Both the position numbers and the translations under genes were made by a program. Shown here piece by piece: positions 1 to 8,639 of a stretch of 64,000 nt of DNA. Source of the stretch: Deltaproteobacteria bacterium (GTDB lineage: Bacteria; Desulfobacterota; Desulfobacteria; Desulfobacterales; Desulfatirhabdiaceae); contig JACRBZ010000026.1 of assembly GCA_016219185.1 (NCBI GenBank), positions 31,564 to 95,563 on the forward strand, given 5' to 3'. The number at the start of each line of letters is the position of its first letter. The first letter of the stretch is position 1. The notes below the pieces were generated by a model. That model made no database searches. It was not told where the DNA came from and saw only the letters and a list, made by a program, of their open reading frames with translations.

Positions 1-955
<955 letters not shown>

Positions 956-990
956 TCAATGGGCCGATGATTTTCCTCTGACCTTTCCCC

Positions 991-2118
991 TTAATCTCCC
1001 CCGTTTTCAGAAGGAGGGAATCGCACCTTCCGGGTTGGCATTGCAGGATCACCCGGCGTCATGCCGGCGATTTCTTTCAGCAGCACCTCTACCAGTTTTT
1101 CCTGGGGCAACTGCTGGATCACCTTCCCCTGCTTGAACAAAATACCGGTTCCGTCGCCGCCGGCAATTCCGATGTCCGCTTCGCGGGCTTCGCCGGGACC
1201 ATTGACCACGCACCCCATAATCGCAATTTTAATATCCATCCTGCTGGCCGACAATGCGTTTTCAACCTGTTCCACGGTATCGAAAAGATTAAATCTGCAC
1301 CTGCCACAGGTCGGGCAGGAGATGATCTCCGGGCCCCTTCGGCGGATATTGAGGGCTTTGAGTATTTCATAGCCGGTTCGAATCTCTTCCACCGGATCCC
1401 GGGTCAGCGACACCCGAAGCGTGTCTCCGATACCTTCATACAGCAGCATGCCGATGCCGAGAGCGGACTTGACGATTCCCGAATACAACGAACCGGCTTC
1501 CGTCACCCCGACATGCAGGGGCAGATCGGTTTTTTCCGAGAGAAGCCGGTAAGCTTCCAGGGTCCGATGGACATCGGATGCCTTGATGGATACTTTCATC
1601 TCATGAAAATCCATGGAACGAAGCATTTCGATATGCCGAAGCGCGCTTTCAACCATTGCTTGTGCATTGACGCCGTGATATTTTTTTACTATATCTTTTT
1701 CCAGTGATCCGGAATTCACGCCGATTCGGATGGGAATCTGACAAGATTTGGCACAACCGACAACCGCCTGAATTTTTTTTGGGCTGCCGATATTGCCGGG
1801 ATTGATGCGAAGACCGTCCGCTCCTGCCTTTGCGGCAGCAATGGCCAGACGGTAATCAAAATGAATATCGCCTATCAGCGGGATGGCGATCTGTTTTTTG
1901 ATGGCGGAAATCGCCCTGGCTGCTTCCATGTCCGGAACAGCCACCCGAACGATCTCACAACCCGCCGCTTCCAACCGACGAATCTGCGACACCGTGGCCG
2001 GAATATCCTGGGTGAACGTATTGGTCATGGATTGAACGGCTATTGGCGCCATGCCGCCAATTTTTACGGATCCCACGCGAATCTGCCGGGTGGGCTTACG
2101 CTGGATGGGGAATATCAT
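991..2118 (-). CDS. ispG: 4-hydroxy-3-methylbut-2-enyl diphosphate synthase
   Basis: IspG (GcpE) of the MEP isoprenoid pathway reductively converts methylerythritol cyclodiphosphate to HMBPP using a [4Fe-4S] cluster. The 375-aa length fits the bacterial two-domain form: an N-terminal TIM barrel (VQSMTNTFTQD near residue 30, LRINPGNIG near 105) and a C-terminal Fe-S domain with cysteines in ISCPTCGRC (near 268) and IMGCVVNGPGEA (near 303). It precedes proS in the same direction. The start at 2118 is the first ATG that gives the usual N-terminus; I see no strong Shine-Dalgarno before it. Confidence 0.96.
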   Translation of the reverse strand: MIFPIQRKPTRQIRVGSVKIGGMAPIAVQSMTNTFTQDIPATVSQIRRLEAAGCEIVRVAVPDMEAARAISAIKKQIAIPLIGDIHFDYRLAIAAAKAGADGLRINPGNIGSPKKIQAVVGCAKSCQIPIRIGVNSGSLEKDIVKKYHGVNAQAMVESALRHIEMLRSMDFHEMKVSIKASDVHRTLEAYRLLSEKTDLPLHVGVTEAGSLYSGIVKSALGIGMLLYEGIGDTLRVSLTRDPVEEIRTGYEILKALNIRRRGPEIISCPTCGRCRFNLFDTVEQVENALSASRMDIKIAIMGCVVNGPGEAREADIGIAGGDGTGILFKQGKVIQQLPQEKLVEVLLKEIAGMTPGDPAMPTRKVRFPPSENGGD

Positions 2119-2246
2119 AAATCCATCATGTTATAGGAATGAACGAAAACCAAAACGCATGCAACCAAACGACATGCATCATTTTTCATACTTCAATTTT
2201 TCATGAAAAACAAATACAAATCGCAACCCGCAAGGAGAATCTCATT

Positions 2247-2663
2247 ATGAAGCCTGATAACAAGCCCGATACCGCCGAAGATCCCCCCCTCCGCATTCAG
2301 CAGGCCATATCCCAACAAGCCATCGATCGGAAGCTCGGCTGCGTTGCCGCCTTTGAAATCGCGGCAAAACTGAACGTTTCCCCCAAAGCCATCGGCCGGG
2401 CAATGGACCAGATGAATTATCGTATCATCCATTGTCAGCTCGGCTTGTTTGGGCACAGCCCTGAAAAAAAAATCGTGATTCCCGAAAAGAATGTTCGCCC
2501 CGAGCTGAAGGTGGCCATTGAAACAGCAGCGAAAGACGGCAGGCTCTCCTGCCTGAAGGCATGGGACATTGCCGCACAACTTCGGATTCCAAAGATTGTG
2601 GTCAGCAATGCCTGCGAAGGTCTGGGATTGAAAATCAAGCCCTGCCAACTGGGAGCATTCTAA
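2247..2663 (+). CDS. Small protein with two tandem helix-turn-helix-like repeats ending in CQLGxF
   Basis: Unrecognised 138-aa protein. The ATG at 2247 is chosen because AAGGAG lies 10 bp upstream; the frame is open further upstream but without a ribosome site. Residues about 17-70 and 87-138 are an internal duplication: each half has an alanine-rich helical stretch (CVAAFEIAAKLNVSPKAIG versus CLKAWDIAAQLRIPKIVVS) and ends in the same signature (IIHCQLGLF versus KIKPCQLGAF). The predicted helices resemble a DNA-binding winged-helix half, and the conserved Cys could be structural or metal binding. It is divergent from ispG and convergent with the hdr-like pair. I assign no function. Confidence 0.75.
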   Translation: MKPDNKPDTAEDPPLRIQQAISQQAIDRKLGCVAAFEIAAKLNVSPKAIGRAMDQMNYRIIHCQLGLFGHSPEKKIVIPEKNVRPELKVAIETAAKDGRLSCLKAWDIAAQLRIPKIVVSNACEGLGLKIKPCQLGAF

Positions 2664-2692
2664 GTATTGACAGGAAACGAGTTGATTTTTCT

Positions 2693-3553
2693 TTAATAGG
2701 TAATCAGCCCCCTTGATTTCAGCAAGGGGGCTGGATCAATGAGATGACGGGCAAACCAGTCGGTTTTCGGTCGGATTTGAAAAGCCAGGGACAGGATTTC
2801 AGAGAAGTGAAAAATCGGAATTTTCTTTTTTAGCGTGCACCGGATCTCAAGGTTCAAGTGGCACATGGCGCATGCCGTAACCACGCATTCGGCTCCGGAA
2901 TCCATGGCATTTTGAACGATCTGGTTTACCATGGGTTCCACCACATCGGGTCTTGCCACCGATAAAAAAGTGCCGCAGCACCTGGATGCATAATTCCAGG
3001 TCACGGGGCTGGCCCCATAGGCGGAAAGGAGTTTTTCCATCAAACCCTGATAGTTTTTTTCATGGCGCATCTCTGGGGGCCTTGCAAGCATGCACCCGTA
3101 ATAAGGAACAAATTTCAGTCCATTCAGCGTCAAATCCGGAAGCACATTGTTTTTCTCAACCATCAGCTCAAAAAAATGCATGATTCTCAGATCCGGATCC
3201 ACCGGCCGGCCCCAGCGCGCTTCATAGCCTGCCCTGGCTGATGCATCCGTTAATAAACGCCGATGGGCCTGCTTGAGGTGCAGGATGCAACTTGGGCAGG
3301 CGACCAGCAGGGGCCTGAAGATTTCTTGGCCCTTTGGCACCAAAGACAGATTTCGGCAGCATAACTGAAATCCGATCTCTGATTTGATGCCGTGAGCAGA
3401 AGAACTGCCGCAGCAATTCCAGTCCTCCAGTTCGACGAGGCGGTATCCCATATGTCTGCAGACCTCGATCAGGGATTGGTTGTTCTCCTTTGCGGTCGTT
3501 ACCAGGGAACAGCCGGGGAAATAGGAGATGTCAATGAGTTTAGAAATCTTCAT
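2693..3553 (-). CDS. HdrB-like CoB--CoM heterodisulfide reductase subunit B family protein
   Basis: Cysteine-rich-domain (CCG) protein of 286 aa. Two CCG repeats are visible: FPGCSL, then NWCCGSSSAHG and CPSC; and PYYGCM, then SRCCGTFLSV and CAMC. In HdrB these bind noncubane 4Fe-4S clusters that reduce disulfides; in sulfate reducers related proteins sit in electron-transfer complexes of unknown disulfide substrate. It overlaps the HdrC-like gene by 14 bp, which points to translational coupling. No HdrA or QmoC-type partner is in the window, so the electron donor is unknown. A perfect 11-bp stem lies inside its last codons (2705-2733). Confidence 0.88.
   Translation of the reverse strand: MKISKLIDISYFPGCSLVTTAKENNQSLIEVCRHMGYRLVELEDWNCCGSSSAHGIKSEIGFQLCCRNLSLVPKGQEIFRPLLVACPSCILHLKQAHRRLLTDASARAGYEARWGRPVDPDLRIMHFFELMVEKNNVLPDLTLNGLKFVPYYGCMLARPPEMRHEKNYQGLMEKLLSAYGASPVTWNYASRCCGTFLSVARPDVVEPMVNQIVQNAMDSGAECVVTACAMCHLNLEIRCTLKKKIPIFHFSEILSLAFQIRPKTDWFARHLIDPAPLLKSRGLITY
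2705..2733 (-). terminator. Hairpin embedded in the 3' end of the HdrB-like gene
   Basis: CAGCCCCCTTG and CAAGGGGGCTG form a perfect 11-bp GC-rich stem with a 7-nt loop, within the last codons of the HdrB-like gene. No U-tract follows on the minus strand, so it may stabilise the mRNA 3' end or act in Rho-dependent termination. It is not a classical intrinsic terminator. Confidence 0.45.
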
Positions 3554-4139
3554 TGTTTTTATCCTGTGCCGTTCGATCTTTGGCCGAAAACAATTTTCGA
3601 ACCTGCATTTTGTTAATGATTTTTGACGGCCGCAAATCCAGTTTGCGCTTGGCCAGCATCCTTAACCCCATGTCCATATCCGAAAAAAAATCCCGCTGCC
3701 GCAGTTTATATCGTATCATGATTTCCAGCTTATGGGTGCGGCCGTATCGGCGTATTGAATTTAAAACTTCCTGATGGAAATTGAATATGCCAGGCTCTGC
3801 GATTCGAACGCCTTCTTCAATCGCCATTTCCCGAAGCGCGCTCATAACGGCCGCGATATCGATCGCCATCGGACAGGCGGTGGAACAAGTGTTGCATCCC
3901 ATGCAAAGCCAGATGTCCGAACTCTCGAGAACCTCGGACTTCAAACCATACTGAACCAGGCGAATGACGCCATTGGGCCGATAGGTCATGGCCTGGGAAA
4001 CGGGACAACCGCTGCCACAGCTCTGGCAATGAAAACAGCGTCTGAAATTCTCTCCGGATCGGCGAACCACCGCTTCACAAAAATTGACGTTTGGTTGGAA
4101 AGAACGATTTTCGGATGTTCTGGATGGATTTATTTTCAT
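3540..4139 (-). CDS. HdrC-like 4Fe-4S ferredoxin-domain protein
   Basis: Electron-transfer partner of the HdrB-like protein, 199 aa from the ATG at 4139. Two 4Fe-4S motifs are clear: RCFHCQSCGSGCPV near residue 34 and LCMGCNTCSTACPM near residue 76, as in HdrC/GlpC-type proteins. The C-terminal part is basic and helical. The frame is also open to a GTG at 4175 and an ATG at 4151, but neither has a well-spaced ribosome site, and an FNR-like palindrome at 4177-4190 would then touch the start. The gene overlaps hdrB-like by 14 bp. Confidence 0.85.
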   Translation of the reverse strand: MKINPSRTSENRSFQPNVNFCEAVVRRSGENFRRCFHCQSCGSGCPVSQAMTYRPNGVIRLVQYGLKSEVLESSDIWLCMGCNTCSTACPMAIDIAAVMSALREMAIEEGVRIAEPGIFNFHQEVLNSIRRYGRTHKLEIMIRYKLRQRDFFSDMDMGLRMLAKRKLDLRPSKIINKMQVRKLFSAKDRTAQDKNNEDF

Positions 4140-4176
4140 GGTTATAATCATTATCACGAACAGCAACCGTCGCACA

Positions 4177-4190
4177 TTGACTTAAGTCAA
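4177..4190. promoter_or_regulatory. 14-bp perfect palindrome resembling a CRP/FNR-family operator
   Basis: TTGACTTAAGTCAA is a perfect 14-bp palindrome. It has the TTGAn-N4-nTCAA geometry of CRP/FNR-family sites and differs from the FNR box by one base per half. It lies 38 bp upstream of the HdrC-like start in the divergent region between the hdr-like pair and the kinase-like gene. A role in redox or nitrosative regulation of the hdr-like genes is inference. Confidence 0.5.
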
Positions 4191-4333
4191 GCTCCTTTAC
4201 GGGAAAATCACTTGATGTTTAATGTATGGCATTATATCATTTTTTCAATATGCCCGAGTCACCCCTGGTTCGGTATGGAAGTACCCCCGTCAGAATCGGC
4301 GGCTTCCCATGATAAAACTTCGAGGGAGTGAGT

Positions 4334-5317
4334 ATGAGTGAGAATCTTTGCCAGGAATCGCTTCGCCGACTTGCCGCTCGCTGGTCCCCTTCCCGGGATT
4401 CCGGACATCGCTTCAAAATTTACAGAGATACCAGCGATTTTTTTCGTATCGAATACGGCGATATCGTGATCCTCAACGACACGCCATATCTGATTCGCCA
4501 TAATGCCAAAGAAGGACGTTTCGGTCTCGACGATGAGGTTAAGTTCTGGGTCAAGCGCGCCATTGACCTGACCTCCGGGGAAACAAAAATCATCAAACTG
4601 GTTTTCCATGAAAATTTTATTGCCCGTATCGGCGATATCGAATTTGAATGTTTCCGCAGCCCCCGAAAAGAAGCGCGGATTCTTGATATGGTCGGTAATC
4701 ACACCAATTTCATGCACGGCTTTTCGGTTCGGGATGATCAGAGCAATGTCGTCAGGATTATTGATTTCATCTACGGAAAAACCATTGCCGATCATATTCG
4801 GGACCTGTCGTCCGGAATAGACCATGAAACTTATTTCTACCTTCATTTCCCCGAAATTCTGGACAATTATATCGCGTGCGTGGAAGCTATCCGTTTTCTG
4901 CACGAACGCGGTGAAAAGCACGGAGATATCCGCAGGGATCACATCCTCACGGACCGAAGTACCGGACATTATCGCTGGATTGATTTCGACTACAATTTCC
5001 GTCACAGGGAAAATATTTACGGCTATGATTTGTTTGGCCTGGGCAATGTTTTCATGTATCTGGTCGGCATGGGCGACGTGCTGATTTCCGACTTGAAAAC
5101 GGCCAATCATCCGGCACTCGGCGAATTGAGCGATGATGATACGAATATTGTATTTAACAACCGGATCGCCAACCTCAGAAAAATTTATCCCTACATTCCG
5201 GAAAGCCTGAACCGGATACTGATGCATTTTTCGAAGAGCGCAAATGTGTTTTACGATCACACCCTGCAACTGCTTGATGATTTAAACAATTTCAAATCCG
5301 ATTTTCCCAACCGGTAA
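4334..5317 (+). CDS. Protein-kinase-like (aminoglycoside/Ser-Thr kinase fold) protein
   Basis: 327-aa soluble protein. The middle has a kinase-type catalytic loop, HGDIRRDHI (about residue 195), followed about 15 residues later by IDFDYNF in the position of the DFG metal-binding motif, and LFGLGNVFMYLV as in the helix after the activation segment. No glycine-rich loop is obvious, though KIIKLVFHENF could carry the VAIK-type lysine. The ATG at 4334 is used because GAGGGA lies 6 bp upstream; a GTG at 4328 overlaps that site. The stop overlaps the ribosome site of the next gene (usp), so the two are one unit. The substrate is unknown. Confidence 0.7.
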   Translation: MSENLCQESLRRLAARWSPSRDSGHRFKIYRDTSDFFRIEYGDIVILNDTPYLIRHNAKEGRFGLDDEVKFWVKRAIDLTSGETKIIKLVFHENFIARIGDIEFECFRSPRKEARILDMVGNHTNFMHGFSVRDDQSNVVRIIDFIYGKTIADHIRDLSSGIDHETYFYLHFPEILDNYIACVEAIRFLHERGEKHGDIRRDHILTDRSTGHYRWIDFDYNFRHRENIYGYDLFGLGNVFMYLVGMGDVLISDLKTANHPALGELSDDDTNIVFNNRIANLRKIYPYIPESLNRILMHFSKSANVFYDHTLQLLDDLNNFKSDFPNR

Positions 5318-5328
5318 GGAGATGACCA

Positions 5329-5790
5329 ATGAACCCTGAAGTGAATCGAAACATTTTAATCGCAGTCGACGCGTCCGAGAACTCCCGCCGCGCCGTTCGG
5401 TATGTGGCGGACATGTTGGGGGGAATGAAAGGGTTTAAGGCAACCGTGCTTCATGTGATCCGGGAGCCGGAAGAAGACGAATTCCCTGCTCAAGGGGAAA
5501 AAGAAAAATGGTATCATGCGCACCGGCAGCACATGGACCGGATGCTGGAGGAGTATCGCGGAATGCTGATTGACGCTGGTTTTGCCCCCGGAGATGTATC
5601 GACCCGATCGACGCTTCGCTATTGTCCCTCAATGGCGGATTGTATTCTTGCGGAACGGGATACCCTGGAATACGCAACACTCGTTGTGGGCAGAAAGGGG
5701 ATTTCCCGCAAAGAAGAATTTCTTTTCGGAAGCATTTCCGGCAAGATCGTCCGAACCGCCCGCAACTGCACGGTGTGGGTCGTGGAATGA
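5329..5790 (+). CDS. Universal stress protein (UspA family), ATP-binding type
   Basis: Cytoplasmic UspA-fold protein, 153 aa. It starts with NILIAVDASENSRRAV, the usual beta1-loop-alpha1, and near its end has GRKGISRKEEFLFGS, which fits the G-2x-G-9x-G(S/T) nucleotide-binding signature. AAGGAG precedes the ATG by 7 bp and overlaps the stop of the kinase-like gene. Co-expression suggests the kinase-like protein and this Usp act together, for example in a response to energy or envelope stress. That is inference. Confidence 0.88.
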   Translation: MNPEVNRNILIAVDASENSRRAVRYVADMLGGMKGFKATVLHVIREPEEDEFPAQGEKEKWYHAHRQHMDRMLEEYRGMLIDAGFAPGDVSTRSTLRYCPSMADCILAERDTLEYATLVVGRKGISRKEEFLFGSISGKIVRTARNCTVWVVE

Positions 5791-5873
5791 TTGAAACCGC
5801 AACCAAACCCTGCTCAAAATATCACGATCGTCTTATCAATTCTGGATCATTGCGACAGATGATTTCTCGGAAA

Positions 5874-6203
5874 CTAATAAACCTGGGGGTAATATTTGAG
5901 CCCTACCTCGTAAGCCGTGGGAGTTTCACCAGGGAGCTTCCTGCACCATTTTACCTCTCCTATTCTTATGCTCGGCAAGATCTCAAGGTCACTGTAGCCG
6001 GAACCCTTTAACGTGCAAGGCGCTACCCTGAAGATGATTGCTGATCCCAGAAAGAAGTCCTGATCAGATATAAAAGATATGCCATCCGTGCAATGATCCA
6101 CCAGTTGTGCTTCAACGGAATATTTTGAATTAAAAAAAGATATATAAATCGGAATGTTATATCCAACCCGCCTGCCATTTCCCTGAACTTTGGAGTCAGT
6201 CAT
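5874..6203 (-). CDS. PilZ-like domain protein
   Basis: 109-aa single-domain protein, most likely a PilZ (c-di-GMP receptor) variant. After the start MTDSKVQGNGRRVGYNIPIY comes a beta strand, then LVDHCTDGISF in the position of the (D/N)xSxxG motif, and late strands IGEVKWCRKL and YEVGLKYY as in PilZ barrels. The RxxxR element is weak (GRRVGY), so c-di-GMP binding is uncertain. The ATG at 6203 is preferred over 6221 because GGAGAAGGA precedes it. It is convergent with the usp gene at 5329. Confidence 0.65.
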   Translation of the reverse strand: MTDSKVQGNGRRVGYNIPIYISFFNSKYSVEAQLVDHCTDGISFISDQDFFLGSAIIFRVAPCTLKGSGYSDLEILPSIRIGEVKWCRKLPGETPTAYEVGLKYYPQVY

Positions 6204-6283
6204 ATTCCTTCTCCGAATCATGCTACAGGATGGTGAACAATCGTTACCCCGATTGCCGGAAAAACCACATATTGATCAGAATC

Positions 6284-6499
6284 TCAGGAAGGGCCGTCAT
6301 TACCTTTCCCGCCATTCTCTGTTATCAACTGATTTTTCGTCTCATCAAGGCAATACCCGCGCCATTGGCAGTCCAGACGATCGCAGTATCCGTCTGCGGT
6401 GCCGAAACAATCCGGATTCCCCTCAATGCGCTGAATGCTCCGAATGAAGCGCGACAAATCCAGAAATTTACCACCCGAGCCATGGTTTGTTCTGTCCAT
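6284..6499 (-). CDS. Small conserved-looking cysteine-motif protein
   Basis: Candidate 71-aa protein from the ATG at 6499. Its core reads NPDCFGTADGYCDRLDCQWR followed by GYC: four cysteines in a CF-x6-CD-x3-C-x-WR-x2-C arrangement that looks like a small metal-binding knuckle, preceded by a helix (FLDLSRFIRSIQRIEG). No strong Shine-Dalgarno is visible, and the frame can be extended to GTG at 6511. I do not know its function. It sits between the PilZ-like and usp genes on the same strand, so it may belong to the same stress island. Confidence 0.5.
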   Translation of the reverse strand: MDRTNHGSGGKFLDLSRFIRSIQRIEGNPDCFGTADGYCDRLDCQWRGYCLDETKNQLITENGGKGNDGPS

Positions 6500-6699
6500 C
6501 AATACCACCACACAAATTTTTTACTGCAATCTTTCCATAAACATGCGCTCAGCGCATTTTGATTATCGCCCCCTGAAGCTTTATTTTGACCGGCCGTTCC
6601 TGCTCTCTTTTCGGGCAACATCAATACATACGACATGAAACACTCGCGCCATCGAAAAATTTCTGTTTCGCGATCAAATTTGCTGTTTTGGTTTAATGC

Positions 6700-7110
6700 T
6701 TACCGGATGACCAGAACGGAACACGGGGCATAAGTAACCACCTTGACCGCCACGCTGCCGACAAGCAGCCTTTCCAGCCCGGTTCGACTTTTATGTCCCA
6801 TAACAATCATTTCGATGTTGTTTCGCTCAGCATAGCTCACGATGTTGTCCGCTGGAGAATTTCCGGATTCAATGACGGTTTTGACAAAAACATCCGCCTT
6901 TTCAGCAATAGCCTTTCCCCGTGCAACGATTTCTTCTGCCTGTTGCACCAGCGATTCCCGAGATTCCAGAGAAATCCCCTCCATTTCCAACAAATCGGTA
7001 TACACCGAATAAATTGTGAGTTCGGCATTCTCTTTTTTTACAAAATCCACAGCTTTCCTCAATGCCTTGAAAGCATAGTCCGAGTTGTCCAAAGCCGCCA
7101 GAATTTTCAT
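6700..7110 (-). CDS. Universal stress protein (UspA family)
   Basis: 136-aa UspA-fold protein: MKILAALDNSDYAFKALRKA at the N-terminus and IVMGHKSRTGLERLLVGSVA near the end. The second glycine of the G-2x-G-9x-GS signature is serine here (GHKS), so ATP binding may be weak. A strong ribosome site (GGAGG, 7 bp before the ATG) fixes the start. The conserved element R1 lies about 195 bp upstream on the coding strand, as it does before the CBM48 gene, which hints at shared control. Confidence 0.9.
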   Translation of the reverse strand: MKILAALDNSDYAFKALRKAVDFVKKENAELTIYSVYTDLLEMEGISLESRESLVQQAEEIVARGKAIAEKADVFVKTVIESGNSPADNIVSYAERNNIEMIVMGHKSRTGLERLLVGSVAVKVVTYAPCSVLVIR

Positions 7111-7303
7111 GTCTCACCTCCATTAAACAGGGTTAGAAGATTTTCATGTACTAACGGGATACACATTTTGTTGATAATCTTTCGTTTTTTCGCATGGATT
7201 GACCCAGTCCCGGCACCGGTCAGAAAGGGAGGCGAAATGACCGGAAAGAAACCAGGGGGCAGTCGGTCCGTGAACGGCAAATAGATATTACCGTTTCAAG
7301 TTG

Positions 7304-7370
7304 TTTTGTCCATAGAGGATGGACTTCATTCTGTCTGAGGAAATCTACCAGTCGGGGGGTTTCCCCCATG
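7304..7370 (-). promoter_or_regulatory. Conserved element R1 (upstream of usp, downstream of the NarL-type regulator)
   Basis: First of three related blocks. On the plus strand it starts TTTTGTCCATAGAGG, has a second TGTCTGAGG in the middle, and ends in a G-run/C-run hairpin. In this copy GTCCAT-AGAGG-ATGGAC is a perfect 6-bp-arm palindrome. It lies in the 296-bp gap between usp (7110) and the regulator (7407); nothing else is seen in that gap. Probable operator or promoter region for the leftward usp gene. Confidence 0.55.
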
Positions 7371-7406
7371 TGCGCACGTGAGGATCAATGGGGAATAAAG
7401 GAGGGA

Positions 7407-8084
7407 TTATGTTTTCCAGAGGTCAACGTCAATAAGGCCGATCCTTGCCGCATACCGCGCCAGGTCGATGGCGCTGTGCAACCCAAGTTTTCGCATAATA
7501 CTGGAGCGATGATTCTCGGCTGTCTTGGGGCTGATGAAAAGTTTATCGGCGATCTGTTTTGAGGGCAGTCCTTCAGCCAACATCACCAGGACTTCCTGCT
7601 CCCGAAGGGTCAGGGCGTCGTACCCTGAAGTGTTCACAACCGCTTTCTTCGGAGGCAGGGCCGCGAGTTTTTTTACCACCTGATGGGAAATCGAAGGGTC
7701 CATATAATAATCTCCCTTCAGGACATGATCGATCCCCTGCATCAGCATCTCCGAGGCCGATTCCTTTACCAGATAGCCGGTAGCACCGGACTGAAATGCC
7801 TTGACAATATAGTCGATCTTGGAATGCATGCTGAGAACCATCATGCGAATTTCAGGCGAAAAATGATAAATGTCCCGTATCAGTTCGATACCGCTTTTGT
7901 CGGGAAGGGACAAATCTATCAGGATCAGATCCGGCTTGAGTTCCCGGGCCATTTGAAACCCTATAGCCGCGGTGCCGGCCTCCCCAACCACTTCAAATCC
8001 GATGTTTCGGGCGATGATTGCCTTGAGCCCTTCCCGGAAAAGCGGATGGTCATCAATTAGAAGGATTCGCATTTTCGGCTTCAT
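7407..8084 (-). CDS. NarL/FixJ-type response regulator
   Basis: 225-aa DNA-binding regulator. The receiver domain has the acidic pair in LLIDDHPLF, phospho-acceptor Asp in LILIDLSLPDKSG, the switch residue in MMVLSMHS and Lys in GYLVKESA. The C-terminal LuxR-type helix-turn-helix (LTLREQEVLVMLAEGLPSKQ, then SPKTAENHRSSIMRKLG) is complete. The ATG at 8084 has AGGA 5 bp upstream; starts at 8102 and 8072 are less likely. No kinase gene is adjacent, but two HisKA_3 kinases of the NarX-like class that pairs with such regulators lie 1-8 kb away on the same strand. Confidence 0.93.
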   Translation of the reverse strand: MKPKMRILLIDDHPLFREGLKAIIARNIGFEVVGEAGTAAIGFQMARELKPDLILIDLSLPDKSGIELIRDIYHFSPEIRMMVLSMHSKIDYIVKAFQSGATGYLVKESASEMLMQGIDHVLKGDYYMDPSISHQVVKKLAALPPKKAVVNTSGYDALTLREQEVLVMLAEGLPSKQIADKLFISPKTAENHRSSIMRKLGLHSAIDLARYAARIGLIDVDLWKT

Positions 8085-8271
8085 TTGTTTCCTGAAAAAC
8101 ACGCTTGAAAATTCAAAAGGTTATTATCTACGTATTGATTTTAATCGGTTTTGTCAACACAAAAGAATTAAAAGCATTTTTTTGTCCGGGATGAACCGGT
8201 CGCCCGGGGCAGACAACCCCATCACGGCAGGGTTTCCCCTTTTTAGAAAAAGAGAAAAAGGATGATCCATA

Positions 8272-8312
8272 CAAAAAAAGAAAGGCATTCATGCTTTCAC
8301 ATGAATGCCTTT
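8272..8312 (-). terminator. Intrinsic terminator of the cold-shock gene
   Basis: AAAGGCATTCATG and CATGAATGCCTTT form a perfect 13-bp stem with a 6-nt loop, followed on the minus strand by C and a T7 run. The same stem sequence is used behind the second csp gene (59396-59430). Confidence 0.85.
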
Positions 8313-8350
8313 AATCTTAAATAGATGCAATTAATTATCACAACGCAATG

Positions 8351-8551
8351 TCATTGACTGGTAACATTGGCTGCCGCGGGACCTTTGACACCTTGCACCA
8401 CATCAAATGTTACACGCTCGCCAACCGAAAGTGATTTAAATCCGGTTCCATTTATGGCGGAGTGATGCACAAAAAGATCCTTTCCATTTTCTTGCTCAAT
8501 AAAACCGAAACCCTTTCTTTCGTTAAACCATTTTACAATGCCATTTGCCAT
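8351..8551 (-). CDS. CspA-family cold shock protein
   Basis: 66-aa nucleic-acid chaperone with one S1-like OB fold. RNP1 (KGFGFIEQE) and RNP2 (DLFVHHSAI) are intact. The ATG at 8551 ([10 protein letters not shown]) has GGAGAG 8 bp upstream; an in-frame ATG at 8566 would add five residues. It is nearly identical to the second copy at 59172. It follows the CBM48 gene by 88 bp and may be cotranscribed with it; the terminator is at 8272-8312. Confidence 0.96.
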   Translation of the reverse strand: MANGIVKWFNERKGFGFIEQENGKDLFVHHSAINGTGFKSLSVGERVTFDVVQGVKGPAAANVTSQ

Positions 8552-8639
8552 AGTGGTTCTCTCCATTCAAAATATTACCGTCCATCATAAACATGCCGCG
8601 TTGTTTCTAATAGGCTGAACGCATCCGGCACGTCATTTA

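Noticed and set aside
4259..5269. 336-codon minus-strand frame opposite the kinase-like gene
   Set aside because: The plus-strand frame has a ribosome site, kinase motifs and coupling to usp; the antisense frame has none of these.
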